The notes under the pieces were generated by a model, which saw only the letters and a list, made by a program, of their open reading frames with translations, made no database searches and had not been told where the DNA came from. DNA of 64,000 nucleotides. It comes from JAAXHH01 sp965248395 (GTDB lineage Bacteria; JAAXHH01). Made by a program: the position numbers and the translations under genes. The DNA lies in NCBI GenBank assembly GCA_965248395.1, contig OZ252103.1:558001-622000 (forward strand), read 5' to 3'. This document shows, piece by piece, positions 1 to 9,278 of the stretch; the first letter of the stretch is position 1; every line of letters begins with the position of its first letter.

Positions 1-1
1 C

Positions 2-397
2 CTGGTCGAATCAAACCGGAAGAAGATCGCATTTTTACGTCACGTGAGACGTATTCTTTCGTTAAGCAATGTAACTGTGCTTCATTGTCGAGCGGAAATG
101 ATGAGAAAGGAAGCACCGGGAAAAGTGTATGACGTCGCCGTAGCCAGGGCGGTCGGTTCGGTCGGTCAACTGGCGGCCTGGAGCAGTTGCGTATTGAAGC
201 CGGGTGGTAAACTGATCTGTTACAAGGGACCGAATCCTGAAGAGGAAATAGAGGCGTCGAGAAGAGATATGGAAGAACGGGGGATGGTGTTGGAAAACAT
301 ACATCGGTACGAACCAGGAAATCTCAGTTCTTTTACGCTTGTCGTGTTCAGAAAAAGCATTCATCCCGGAGCTGTGTCAGAAGGCTGCATGCCTTAG
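2..397 (+). CDS. rsmG: 16S rRNA m7G methyltransferase RsmG, 3' part
   Basis: The reading frame is open from the first bases of the window, so the 5' part lies outside and about 131 codons remain. The visible part matches the C-terminal half of RsmG (GidB): a helix with SNRKKIAFLRHV, then VARAVGSVGQLAAW, then the LKPGGKLICYKGP strand-turn typical of this Rossmann-fold SAM methyltransferase. The family N7-methylates G527 (E. coli numbering) of 16S rRNA. It is often next to parAB, but here parAB lies 48 kb away. The sequence is visibly less GC-rich than the genes that follow. It converges with moeA on the other strand. Confidence 0.88.
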   Translation: MVESNRKKIAFLRHVRRILSLSNVTVLHCRAEMMRKEAPGKVYDVAVARAVGSVGQLAAWSSCVLKPGGKLICYKGPNPEEEIEASRRDMEERGMVLENIHRYEPGNLSSFTLVVFRKSIHPGAVSEGCMP

Positions 398-484
398 AGT
401 GGAGAATGCACGTCAGATCCACCAGAAAAACACCGATGAAACAGACTAACCCTCCTCCGATCAAAGACCGCAGGCCATTCGCGG

Positions 485-502
485 GTATACATAATATTAT
501 AC
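485..502. other. AT-rich palindrome between convergent genes
   Basis: The gap 398-546 between rsmG and the convergent moeA has no credible ORF. It contains an AT-rich stretch with a perfect 10-bp palindrome (ATAATATTAT, 491-500) inside a longer imperfect one flanked by GTATA and TATAC. There is no T-run, so it is not a classical terminator. Its function is unknown. Confidence 0.3.
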
Positions 503-546
503 GCTTTTTACCGCACGTTAACAGTAATATGTAATCGTTTGAAATA

Positions 547-1788
547 TCAGTAGTTACGGTCATCTGACAGCTCACTGTATCCACCAAGCAACATAACCTC
601 GATTTCCTGTCCCGCCTTCATGAATTCCTGGTCTTCGTGACTGACAGCCAGTCCATCGGCAATGGACATTGATCTCAGTATGCCGGAACCCTGGGCTCCG
701 GTGCGTGAGGCGAAAATCTTGTCGCCGCGCTTCTGAAGGGTGACGCGAATGAACTGTTTTCGTCCAAGCGATTTCGTCATGTCACCCAACAGCAGAGCCT
801 TGATCGTGGGACGGTAGAGATGAGTGTAGCCCTGCATTTTGAGCAGGGCGGGTCGCATGAAAAGCTCGAAGGTCACCATGGAAGCCACCGGGTTTCCCGG
901 CAGGCCGAATACTATGGTGTCGTCGATGGCGCCGAAGGCAAGAGGGCGGCCCGGCGTCATGGAAACCTTCCAGAAAGCCATGGACGTGCCGACAGCCTCA
1001 AGCGCGGACTTAACGAAATCGTATTCTCCCACCGAGACCCCTCCCGAGGTGATGATCGCGTCCGCAACGAGTCCGTCGCGCAGGGCCCGCTCGAGGGCGT
1101 CCTGCGTGTCGGGAAAGATACCAAGCCTTAGGGGGACGGCGCCGGCATCCGCCACCAGGGCGGTGAGCGCGTACCCGTTGCTGTCCACGATTTTGCCGTC
1201 TTCCAGGGGTTCGTCCACGTCTACGATTTCGTCGCCGGTGGAAAGTATGGCCACCCGGGGCCGGCGGTAAACGGATACATAGGAACGATTGGTAGAGGCG
1301 AGCAGGCCGACTTCGGCCGGCCGCAGCAACATACCGGACCGGAGGATGAGGTCGCCGTCGCGGATGTCTTCACCGGTCCTGCGCAGATCGGTACCGGCTT
1401 CCACGGGCTGGAGAATGCGTACGTGGTTGTCATCCACCCGCAAGGTGCGCTCGGCCCGGACGATGGTATCGGCGCCGTCGGGCACCGGCGCGCCAGTCAT
1501 GATGTGGATAGACTGTCCTGGTCCGACGGATCGCTTTGCCCGGTATCCCGCGGGCAGGTCCTCAACGATCTCCAGTTCCACGGGAGCGTTCGGCGAAGAC
1601 GGGACCGTGTCCTCGGCACGCACCGCGTAGCCGTCCATGGCGGAATTGTCCCATGGCGGCTGGTTTCTCGTAGCGTGGACATCTTCCGCCAGCACGCGGC
1701 CTTGCGACGACACGATATCGACGCGCTCGACGCCGATGGGTCGGATCCGGTTCAATATGGAATCACGAGCTTCGATGACGGAGATCAT
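547..1788 (-). CDS. moeA: Molybdopterin molybdenumtransferase MoeA, copy 1
   Basis: A 413-residue full-length MoeA. The family inserts molybdate into adenylylated molybdopterin in the last step of Moco synthesis. Visible signatures are NSAMDGYAVRA (Asp near residue 52), IMTGAPVP (Thr near 98), ILSTGDEIVDV, SGGVSVGEYDFVK and GLPGNPVASM, followed by the C-terminal domain IV. All residues expected of an active enzyme appear present. The ATG follows a GAGGGA Shine-Dalgarno only 10 bases after the stop of a second moeA, so the two are co-transcribed. No other molybdenum-cofactor gene is in the window. Confidence 0.93.
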   Translation of the reverse strand: MISVIEARDSILNRIRPIGVERVDIVSSQGRVLAEDVHATRNQPPWDNSAMDGYAVRAEDTVPSSPNAPVELEIVEDLPAGYRAKRSVGPGQSIHIMTGAPVPDGADTIVRAERTLRVDDNHVRILQPVEAGTDLRRTGEDIRDGDLILRSGMLLRPAEVGLLASTNRSYVSVYRRPRVAILSTGDEIVDVDEPLEDGKIVDSNGYALTALVADAGAVPLRLGIFPDTQDALERALRDGLVADAIITSGGVSVGEYDFVKSALEAVGTSMAFWKVSMTPGRPLAFGAIDDTIVFGLPGNPVASMVTFELFMRPALLKMQGYTHLYRPTIKALLLGDMTKSLGRKQFIRVTLQKRGDKIFASRTGAQGSGILRSMSIADGLAVSHEDQEFMKAGQEIEVMLLGGYSELSDDRNY

Positions 1789-1798
1789 GGCGAATCCC

Positions 1799-3046
1799 TC
1801 AGGAAACGGTGTGGCCGACGCTGCCCATCAGCAGAACGGTGATCTCGGTACCCCGGGAAAGAGACTTGACGCCCGTTTCCACGATGACGAGACCGTTCGT
1901 ACCGGTCATGGAACTGAGCATGCCCGATCCCTGTCCGGCCACGGTCGATGCGAGAAACCGGCCATTTGTGCAGGTGACCCTGGCGCGGAGGTAGTGGCGC
2001 CGGTCTCCACCGGCTGTCAGGTCGTTTTCCAGCACCGCGGGAACCGTGGGCAGCCGCCACTCGCCCGGATCGTAGCCCATCATCTTGCGCAGGGCGGGCC
2101 GAGCGAAAAGCAGGAACGAAACCATGCACGAAACGGGATTGCCGGGCAGACCGAAGAAGGGTTTCCCCTGTAGCAGTCCGTAGGCGAGCGGCTTGCCCGG
2201 TTTCATCTGCACCCGCCAGAACTTCATCTCCGCGCCCAGGTCCCCCAGCACCTTTTTCACGTAATCGTAGTCTCCGACGGAAACCCCGCCGGTGGAGAGG
2301 ATTACATCCGCGTTCAGCGCCGACCGTATGGCCTTTGCGATCTCGGCCTCGCTGTCCCTGGCGATACCCAGATTGACGGGCCGTGCGTTGCACTCCCGCA
2401 CGAGAGCGGCCAGTGAATAGCTGTTGCTGTTGACGATCTTCCCCGGGACGAGGGCCTCGTCGATTTCGACCACTTCGTCGCCCGTGGAAAGAATGGCCAC
2501 GTCGGGCCGTCTTCTTACGGAGATCTGGGATCTTTGGAAGGCCGCCAGGAGACCGATTTCGCCGGGACCAATTTCAGTTCCCGCAAAAAGTACGTTCTGG
2601 CCTTGTTTTACGTCTTCGCCCCTGTATCGGACGTTCTGGCCCGCTTCGACCGCCTTGAGGATCTCTACCCCGGCGCCCGGTTGCCTGGTGTTCTCCACCA
2701 TGACGACGGCGTCCGCCCCGTCGGGGAGGATGGCGCCGGTCATGATGCGGGAGGACGTGCCGGGGCAGACGGCCTCGGTGGGGACAATCCCGGCCGGTAT
2801 CTCTTCGAGAACCCCGAGCCGCCGAGGGGCGTCGGCGGTCGCTCCCTCCGTGTCCACGGCCCTGACGGCATAGCCGTCGACGGAGGAATTGTCATGGGGC
2901 GGCAGGTCGTACTTCGGCGCCACGTCTTCGGCGAGCACACGGCCCTGCGTATCGGACAGCGGTTTGCGCTCGATGCCCGATACGCAGACCGAATCCAGCA
3001 CGGTCTTCTGCGCCTCTTCCACCGTCAGCATGCGGTCGCTATCCAT
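1799..3046 (-). CDS. moeA: Molybdopterin molybdenumtransferase MoeA, copy 2
   Basis: A second complete MoeA of 415 residues directly upstream of the first. It carries the same landmarks: NSSVDGYAVRA (Asp near 57), IMTGAILPDGADAVV, ILSTGDEVVEI, TGGVSVGDYDYVK and GLPGNPVSCMVSF. The two proteins are clearly diverged paralogues, not a recent duplication. Paired MoeA proteins could divide labour between metals (Mo and W) or between steps, which is inference. The gene lies 25 bases after the peptidase stop, in the same minus-strand run as carB and argJ. Confidence 0.92.
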   Translation of the reverse strand: MDSDRMLTVEEAQKTVLDSVCVSGIERKPLSDTQGRVLAEDVAPKYDLPPHDNSSVDGYAVRAVDTEGATADAPRRLGVLEEIPAGIVPTEAVCPGTSSRIMTGAILPDGADAVVMVENTRQPGAGVEILKAVEAGQNVRYRGEDVKQGQNVLFAGTEIGPGEIGLLAAFQRSQISVRRRPDVAILSTGDEVVEIDEALVPGKIVNSNSYSLAALVRECNARPVNLGIARDSEAEIAKAIRSALNADVILSTGGVSVGDYDYVKKVLGDLGAEMKFWRVQMKPGKPLAYGLLQGKPFFGLPGNPVSCMVSFLLFARPALRKMMGYDPGEWRLPTVPAVLENDLTAGGDRRHYLRARVTCTNGRFLASTVAGQGSGMLSSMTGTNGLVIVETGVKSLSRGTEITVLLMGSVGHTVS

Positions 3047-3071
3047 GATCCAATCCCGACTGTTGTTTTGA

Positions 3072-4628
3072 TTACCTTATGGATTCCGCCATGAACGCTT
3101 CGATGGCCTCGATCGTCCTGGGGGCGCCGTCCGACAGTACCCGGTGCCCGTCTTCGGTGACCAGTACGTCGTCTTCTATCCGAACCCCGATGCTCCTGTA
3201 CCGCTCGAACGCGGGCCGTACCAATTCGATGACCGCCCGGTTCTGGGGAGTGTCATCCAGGTTTTTAAGCGTGTCTTCCCGGACGTAGATGCCCGGTTCG
3301 ACGGTGATCACCATGCCCGGCATGAAGGGCGTGTCCCGTCTGCCGACATCGTGCACGTCCAGCCCGAGCCAGTGGCTGGTGCCGTGCATGAACCACATGC
3401 GATACTGGTCTCCGGAGGTATTCGTGATCAGGCCCAGTTCCCGGAGCCCCTCCACGATCGATTCCCGCGCCACATCGTGTACACGCCGAATGGTCATGCC
3501 GGGCCGGACTGCGGCGATGGCCTGGGCCTGGGCGTCGAGGACGATCTCGTAGACTGCGCGCTGCGTCTCCGTGAAGACGCCGTTCCGTGGAAACGTCCGG
3601 GTTACATCGGCCGTGTAGTGCTCCACGGCCGCGCCGATATCCGCCAGGACGAGATCCCCCGCTGCCATCTCCCGGCTGTTCTCCTCGTAATGCAGCGTGG
3701 TGGCGTTGGGTCCCGTGGCCACGATGGATGGAAATCCCCAGCGGGCGCCGTGCCTGCGATAGGTCGAAAGGATGATGCCGTCAAGCACGGATTCATTCAG
3801 CGGTCCCTCCGCGCCGGCGGCACGGCTCATGATACCGCGCTGAGCCTGGCAGGTGATATCGATGGCCCGTTGCAATTGCTGCAGTTCCCACGGCGATTTG
3901 ACGATGCGAAGGTCGCGAAAAATACTGGTGGCCAACCGAACCAGGGCGGCGGGAAAACGTTCGGCATCGGATGCGAAACGGAGGGCTTGCGGATACCTGG
4001 TTCCGAACCTGGACTGGGTGTCGGCCAGCAGCCAGACGTTCACCGGCGTTCCACTTGCGATGGATTCGCCTATGACCCGGTAGTCTCCCTCATCGTCGGA
4101 CGGCCGTTTTCCATAGGTCGATCCGCCGAGGACGGACTCGATGAAGGCGTCGTATTCTTTCGCCGGCCAAATGTGCGCGATCCCCGTCATGCGCCGGGCT
4201 TCTTCCGCGCCGAGCATGAGGCCGGTCCAGGTTTCCCGCGCGGGGTCGCGCTCGGGAAGGAAGAGGATCTCCTTCTGGCTCGTATTGTCCGGCAGCAGCA
4301 CGAGCGTGGCGCCGGGTTGGTCTACTCCGGTCAGGTAGAAGAAGTTGCTTTCTTGGCGGTAGGGATAGTTTACGTCGTTGCTGAACAACTTGGGCTCCGC
4401 GCCGAACAGGATCATCATCCCACCGCCCATGCTTTCGAGGACCCGCGCCCTCCGTCCCGCCAGTTCTTCGGCCGGAACCGGTCCGGCGTCATTTGTGACC
4501 GCCATGGCCTCGAGCTGTGCGGCGACGGCCGGGGAAACAGGCGCGATGTAGAAAAAAGCCATTATCCAGATCACGGTAAAAATGGCTGCCCGCAAAGCAT
4601 CAGGATCATACATACTTCGATGTGTCAT
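3072..4628 (-). CDS. Xaa-Pro aminopeptidase (M24B), exported form
   Basis: 518 residues. The N-terminus has a hydrophobic segment ending in VSPAVAAQ, a probable signal peptide or anchor. Next is an aminopeptidase-P N-terminal domain (ILFGAEPKLFSNDVNYPYRQ) and then the M24 pita-bread domain. The five metal ligands can be followed: ADIGAAVEHYTADVTR (two Asp), GTSHWLGLDVHD (His), VEPGIYV (Glu) and RIEDDVLV (Glu). The family removes N-terminal residues preceding proline. Placement in or beyond the membrane is inferred from the leader. It sits 29 bases after argJ and 25 before moeA. Confidence 0.88.
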   Translation of the reverse strand: MTHRSMYDPDALRAAIFTVIWIMAFFYIAPVSPAVAAQLEAMAVTNDAGPVPAEELAGRRARVLESMGGGMMILFGAEPKLFSNDVNYPYRQESNFFYLTGVDQPGATLVLLPDNTSQKEILFLPERDPARETWTGLMLGAEEARRMTGIAHIWPAKEYDAFIESVLGGSTYGKRPSDDEGDYRVIGESIASGTPVNVWLLADTQSRFGTRYPQALRFASDAERFPAALVRLATSIFRDLRIVKSPWELQQLQRAIDITCQAQRGIMSRAAGAEGPLNESVLDGIILSTYRRHGARWGFPSIVATGPNATTLHYEENSREMAAGDLVLADIGAAVEHYTADVTRTFPRNGVFTETQRAVYEIVLDAQAQAIAAVRPGMTIRRVHDVARESIVEGLRELGLITNTSGDQYRMWFMHGTSHWLGLDVHDVGRRDTPFMPGMVITVEPGIYVREDTLKNLDDTPQNRAVIELVRPAFERYRSIGVRIEDDVLVTEDGHRVLSDGAPRTIEAIEAFMAESIR

Positions 4629-4657
4629 GGTTCGTTATCCAGGGAATCTCATGAATA

Positions 4658-5869
4658 TCAGGTGGTGTATTCCGCGTTCACGGTTATGTATTCGTGGGAC
4701 ATGTCGCAGGTCCAGACCGTCGTCGAGCCTTCCCCGAGCTTGAGATCGATCACCACGGGAATCTCCCCGACGGAGAGCGCTTCCCGCATCGCGGGTTCGT
4801 CGAGGGGCAGGCCCCGGCCGTCCCGCGTTAATTGATGGCCGCACAGGAACAGGTCGATGGCGTCCGGGTCCGACTCGGCATCCGCGTATCCGACGGCGCA
4901 GAGAATCCGGCCCCAGTTGGGATCATGGCCGTAGATGGCTGTCTTGACCAGAGCCGAATTGGCCACGCTCATGCCGATCGTACGGGCTTCCTCGTCCGAG
5001 CGGGCGCCCTGAACGCGTATCTCCACGAGTTTCGTCGCGCCTTCTCCGTCCCGCGCGATCTTCTTCGCCAGGTCGGTACAGACATGTTCCAGCCCTTCCG
5101 TAAAACGATCGTAGGCATCTCCGGAGGGTTGCGTGATCAACGGGTTTTCCGCGGCGCCATTGGCCAGGATGAACACCGTGTCGTTCGTACTCATGTCGCC
5201 GTCGACCGTGATGCAGTTGAACGATTTGCCCACGGCCCGGCGCAGGGCCGACTGGAGGGCCCCCGGCGCGATGGCGGCGTCGGTCGTGACCACGCCGATC
5301 ATCGTGGCCATGTTCGGGCAGATCATGCCCGCGCCCTTGGCGATTCCGCCGATTACCACCGAAGTCCCGCCGAGATCGCATCGCACGGCGCAGGACTTGG
5401 GCACCGTGTCGGTTGTCATGATCGCCTCTGCGGCGGCATGGTCCGATCCCTGACGCTTTCGCCCCACCGCCTCCCGGATGCCGTCGCGGACCAGGTCCAT
5501 CGGCATGGGACGTCCGATGACCCCGGTGGAAGCGACGAGGACCTCGCTCGCAGGAATGGACAGCCCCTCGGCGACCAGGCCGGCCATCTCCCGGGCGTCC
5601 TCCATGCCGGTTTCACCGTTGCACGCGTTCGCGTTACCGCTGTTGACCACGACGACCCGAGCCATGCCGGTCTGCAGATGGTCTCTGGAGAGGATCACCG
5701 GCGCGGCCTGCACCCGGTTGGTGGTGAACACCCCCGCCGCGGAGGCGACCCCGCCGGCGTCTATCACTACCAGGTCCCTGCGGCTGCCTTTCGGACTGTT
5801 GATGCCGCAACTCGCCGTGTTGGCCAGGAATCCTGTAGGGGCCAGCACGCCCCCATCTACGGTTTGCAT
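4658..5869 (-). CDS. argJ: Glutamate N-acetyltransferase / ArgJ
   Basis: 403 residues. The frame is open further upstream, but the ATG at 5869 is preferred because it follows GAGGGG at good spacing and lies 2 bases after the carB stop. ArgJ transfers acetyl from N-acetylornithine to glutamate in the cyclic arginine pathway, and bifunctional forms also use acetyl-CoA. The self-cleavage motif is visible as KGAGM followed by NMATM, giving Thr189 as the predicted nucleophile that starts the beta chain. Translational coupling with carB fits arginine synthesis. I cannot tell mono- from bifunctional. Confidence 0.94.
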   Translation of the reverse strand: MQTVDGGVLAPTGFLANTASCGINSPKGSRRDLVVIDAGGVASAAGVFTTNRVQAAPVILSRDHLQTGMARVVVVNSGNANACNGETGMEDAREMAGLVAEGLSIPASEVLVASTGVIGRPMPMDLVRDGIREAVGRKRQGSDHAAAEAIMTTDTVPKSCAVRCDLGGTSVVIGGIAKGAGMICPNMATMIGVVTTDAAIAPGALQSALRRAVGKSFNCITVDGDMSTNDTVFILANGAAENPLITQPSGDAYDRFTEGLEHVCTDLAKKIARDGEGATKLVEIRVQGARSDEEARTIGMSVANSALVKTAIYGHDPNWGRILCAVGYADAESDPDAIDLFLCGHQLTRDGRGLPLDEPAMREALSVGEIPVVIDLKLGEGSTTVWTCDMSHEYITVNAEYTT

Positions 5870-5871
5870 AG

Positions 5872-8800
5872 TTAACCCCTCGCTTCTTTCAACGTCTCGT
5901 GCCATTCCTGCAGGCTCTTTACGGATATCTCGCTGCCCTCGAGTTTGAGCGCCTGGATGGCCTTGACCGCGGACCAGGCCGCCGAAAGCGTGGTGATACA
6001 CGGTACATTCTGCTCGATGGCGGCGCGTCGGATGATGTAGTCGTCGTCCCGCGCGCTCTTCCCCAGGGGTGTGTTGATAATCAGTTGTATGTCGTTCCGG
6101 CGGATGTGGTCGACGATATGCGGTTCGCCCTCCCATACCTTGTTGACCCGGATGACCGTCAACCCGGCATCCTCCAGCGTCTGACCCGTACCGCTGGTCG
6201 CCATGATCGAAAAACCCAGGCCGTCGAGTTCCCGTGCGATATCGATTACGTTTTCGTGATCGAAAGCGTTGACACTGACCAGGACGGTGCCGGACAGGGG
6301 CAGGGAACCGCCCGCCGCGCTCTGTCCCTTGGCAAATGCGATGCCTGGTTCTTCATATATCCCCATGACCTCTCCGGTCGACTTCATCTCGGGTCCGAGC
6401 AGACTGTCTGATCCGGCGAATTTCACGAAAGGCAGCACGACCTCCTTCACCGAGGCGTAGGGCGGGATGATCTCCTCGGTGAACCCGAGTTCGCGGAGCG
6501 TCTTCCCGACCATGACCCGCGCCGCAAGCTGGGCCAGCGGGACGCCGATGGCCTTGGAGACGAAGGGAATCGTCCGCGAGGCGCGCGGATTGACTTCAAG
6601 TACGTAGACGACGTCTTTCTTGATGGCGTACTGCACGTTGATCAGGCCGACCACGTCGAGACTCCGGGCCAGGGCGTGGGTATAGGTTCTCATCGTGTCG
6701 ATATGCACCGGCTTTACCATGTAGGGAGGCAGAACGCAGGCGCTGTCACCGGAATGGATGCCCGCCTCCTCGATGTGTTCCATTATCCCGCCAACGACGA
6801 CGTCCACCCCGTCGGAGACGGCATCCACGTCGTATTCAAAGGCGTCCTCGAGGAACTTGTCGATGAGTATGGGATGCTCGGGGGACACGTGGACGGCGGT
6901 CCGCATGTAGGATTTCAGGGAGTCGTCGTCGTAAACGAGGGCCATATTGCGGCCGCCGAGGACATAGGAAGGCCGCACCAGCACAGGGTATCCTATCTCG
7001 CTCGCCACCACCAGGGCCTCTTCGAAAGAAAAGACCGTCCCGTGGGGCGGGTGCGGGATACCCAGGGTGGTTGTCAGGGCCCCGAACCGCTTGCGGTCCT
7101 CGGCCAGGTCGATGCTGTCCGGCGACGTGCCGATAATGGGCACACCCGCGCGCTCCAGAGGCAGGGCCAGCTTGAGGGGCGTCTGGCCGCCGAACTGGAC
7201 GATCACCCCTTCCGGTTTTTCCGCCTCTATGATGTTCATCACGTCTTCGAAGGTGAGGGGCTCGAAGAACAGCCTGTCCGAGATGTCGTAATCCGTACTG
7301 ACGGTCTCCGGATTGCTGTTGACCATGATGGTTTCGTACCCGTCCTCCTTCAACGCCATGACGGCCTGTACGCAGCAGTAGTCGAATTCGATCCCCTGGC
7401 CGATGCGGTTCGGACCGCCGCCCAGGATCATGATCGTTTCCCGTGTCTTGGGCCGGGTTTCGTTCTCGGTCTCATAGGTCGAATAGTAGTAGGGCGTCAT
7501 GGCCTCGAACTCGGCCGCACAGGTGTCGACGGTCTTGAACACTGCGGCCACACCCGCCTCGATGCGCTGGTTCCGGATGGACTGTTCGTCGCTGCCGGTC
7601 AGGTGGGCGATCTGCACGTCGGAGAACCCGGCCTGCTTGGCCTTGTATAGCAGACCGCGGGGCATCGAACCGTTCCGATGAACGCCGATCTCCTCCTCGA
7701 TCTCCACGATATCCAGCAGGTTGTGGAGAAACCAGGGATCAACACCGGTCAATGCGTAGATCTCCTTGATGGGCATGCCCAGTTGGAGGGCGGTCTTGAT
7801 CTGGAAGATGCGCTCCGCCGTGGGCCGCGGCATCTGTTCCCTCAGATCGTTCAGCACCCCCTCCGCCTGCTCGGTGGTGAGCGACCCGGCGTCGACCGTC
7901 TCCTTCCCGTCACCGCCGAGGCCGTGCCGGTCGATTTCGAGGCCCCGCAACCCTTTCTGTACCGCCTCCTTGAAGGTCCGCCCGATGGCCATGGTTTCGC
8001 CCACGGACTTCATCTGCGTACCGAGTTGCGTATCGGCGTTGGGGAATTTTTCGAAGGCCCACCGCGGGATCTTCACCACCACGTAGTCTATGGTAGGCTC
8101 GAAGGATGCCGGCGTTTCCCGCGTGATGTCGTTAGGAATCTCGTCCAGCGTGTACCCGACGGCCAGTTTCGCGGCGATCTTGGCGATGGGAAAGCCGGTG
8201 GCCTTGGATGCCAGCGCGGAACTGCGGGAAACACGGGGATTCATTTCGATGGCCAGGATGCGGCCGTTTTCCGGGCTTACCGCGAATTGGATGTTCGATC
8301 CGCCCGTCTCGACGCCAATCTCCCGGATCACCTTGATCGATGCGTCCCTGAGCGCCTGGTACTCCTTGTCCGTGAGCGTCTGGGCAGGCGCGACCGTGAT
8401 GCTGTCGCCGGTATGAATGCCCATGGGATCGAAGTTTTCTATGGAACAGATGATCACCACGTTGTCGGCCAGGTCCCGCATCACCTCGAGTTCGTATTCC
8501 TTCCATCCGATGACCGACTCCTCGATCAGCACCTCGGTGATGGGACTGGTGGACAGTCCCCATTCGACGGCTTCGGCATAATCCGATTCGCTGCGGGCTA
8601 TGCTCCCGCCCGCGCCGCCCAGGGTGAACGCCGGACGAATGATGGCGGGGAAACCGGTTTCCTTCACCAGTTCCCAGGCTTCGTCGACAGTCCGGGCGAA
8701 GCCTCCCCGGGGCACCTCCAGGCCGATGCGTCCCATGGCCTCCTGGAACTGTTCCCGGTCCTCCGCCATCTTGATGGCTTCGAGCTTGGCGCCGATGAGC

Positions 8801-9141
8801 TCGACCCCGTAGCGGTCCAGCGTGCCCGATTCGGCGAGTTCGACGGCGACGTTCAAGGCCGTCTGCCCTCCCAGCGTGGGCAGCAGCACGTCGGGGCGTT
8901 CGCGCCGGATGATCTTCTCCACGTATTCCGCGGTGATAGGCTCGATGTAGGTCCGGTCCGCCATGTCCGGGTCTGTCATGATCGTGGCGGGATTGCTGTT
9001 GATCAATACTACCCGGTAACCCTCTTCCCGGAGTGCCCGGCAGGCCTGGGTACCGGAATAGTCGAATTCGCAGGCTTGTCCGATCACGATCGGCCCGGAA
9101 CCAATGATTAAAATGGATTCAATGTCGGTGCGTTTCGGCAA
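5872..9141 (-). CDS. carB: Carbamoyl-phosphate synthase large subunit
   Basis: 1089 residues, the normal size for CarB. It opens with TTG (MPKRTDIESILIIGSGP) preceded by a GAGG Shine-Dalgarno. Order: first pre-ATP-grasp and ATP-grasp domain (EFDYSGTQACRALREEGY), oligomerisation region, second ATP-grasp (GGGPNRIGQGIEFDYCCVQA, then NPETVSTDYD), and a C-terminal allosteric MGS-like domain (VSVNAFDHENVIDIAREL). It makes carbamoyl phosphate for arginine and pyrimidines, together with the glutaminase CarA. carA is not in the window. First gene of a five-gene minus-strand run. Confidence 0.97.
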   Translation of the reverse strand: MPKRTDIESILIIGSGPIVIGQACEFDYSGTQACRALREEGYRVVLINSNPATIMTDPDMADRTYIEPITAEYVEKIIRRERPDVLLPTLGGQTALNVAVELAESGTLDRYGVELIGAKLEAIKMAEDREQFQEAMGRIGLEVPRGGFARTVDEAWELVKETGFPAIIRPAFTLGGAGGSIARSESDYAEAVEWGLSTSPITEVLIEESVIGWKEYELEVMRDLADNVVIICSIENFDPMGIHTGDSITVAPAQTLTDKEYQALRDASIKVIREIGVETGGSNIQFAVSPENGRILAIEMNPRVSRSSALASKATGFPIAKIAAKLAVGYTLDEIPNDITRETPASFEPTIDYVVVKIPRWAFEKFPNADTQLGTQMKSVGETMAIGRTFKEAVQKGLRGLEIDRHGLGGDGKETVDAGSLTTEQAEGVLNDLREQMPRPTAERIFQIKTALQLGMPIKEIYALTGVDPWFLHNLLDIVEIEEEIGVHRNGSMPRGLLYKAKQAGFSDVQIAHLTGSDEQSIRNQRIEAGVAAVFKTVDTCAAEFEAMTPYYYSTYETENETRPKTRETIMILGGGPNRIGQGIEFDYCCVQAVMALKEDGYETIMVNSNPETVSTDYDISDRLFFEPLTFEDVMNIIEAEKPEGVIVQFGGQTPLKLALPLERAGVPIIGTSPDSIDLAEDRKRFGALTTTLGIPHPPHGTVFSFEEALVVASEIGYPVLVRPSYVLGGRNMALVYDDDSLKSYMRTAVHVSPEHPILIDKFLEDAFEYDVDAVSDGVDVVVGGIMEHIEEAGIHSGDSACVLPPYMVKPVHIDTMRTYTHALARSLDVVGLINVQYAIKKDVVYVLEVNPRASRTIPFVSKAIGVPLAQLAARVMVGKTLRELGFTEEIIPPYASVKEVVLPFVKFAGSDSLLGPEMKSTGEVMGIYEEPGIAFAKGQSAAGGSLPLSGTVLVSVNAFDHENVIDIARELDGLGFSIMATSGTGQTLEDAGLTVIRVNKVWEGEPHIVDHIRRNDIQLIINTPLGKSARDDDYIIRRAAIEQNVPCITTLSAAWSAVKAIQALKLEGSEISVKSLQEWHETLKEARG

Positions 9142-9201
9142 GATGATCCTCGTATCGGCCGGCTTCCCGGTCCGTGGATTTTACCCTGGATAAAACGCTT
9201 G

Positions 9202-9230
9202 AATATATACCCGGAAGGGCTGGCGCGCAA
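9202..9230 (-). promoter_or_regulatory. Possible sigma70-type promoter for carB
   Basis: Read on the minus strand, TTGCGC (9230-9225) and TATATT (9207-9202) are 17 bases apart and lie about 60 bases upstream of the carB start. The -35 match is only fair. Confidence 0.35.
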
Positions 9231-9234
9231 CGTT

Positions 9235-9262
9235 AAAACCGGGCTGGAAAGTGGGCGCCCGG
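9235..9262 (-). terminator. Weak candidate terminator after the TPR/HExxH gene
   Basis: On the minus strand a 6-bp stem CCGGGC/GCCCGG with a 12-base loop is followed by TTTTAA. It starts shortly after the stop at 9279. The stem overlaps a GCGCCCGGGCGC palindrome, so the fold is uncertain. Confidence 0.3.
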
Positions 9263-9278
9263 GCGCTGCTGGGGGATC

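Noticed and set aside
34..52. parS-like palindrome around CACGTG
   Set aside because: Only the central CACGTG fits TGTTTCACGTGAAACA, the flanks do not match, and it lies within rsmG coding sequence.
348..587. 79-codon minus-strand frame with a hydrophobic segment
   Set aside because: No Shine-Dalgarno, overlaps the moeA 3' end, and its composition is not protein-like.
3144..4835. 563-codon open frame on the plus strand
   Set aside because: Antisense shadow of the Xaa-Pro peptidase and argJ. High GC keeps this frame open, and its translation lacks any family motif.
5870..6136. N-terminal extension of argJ into carB
   Set aside because: The extension lacks conservation, and a good Shine-Dalgarno and ATG lie at 5869.
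7678..9111. 477-codon plus-strand frame
   Set aside because: Antisense to carB, composition-driven.
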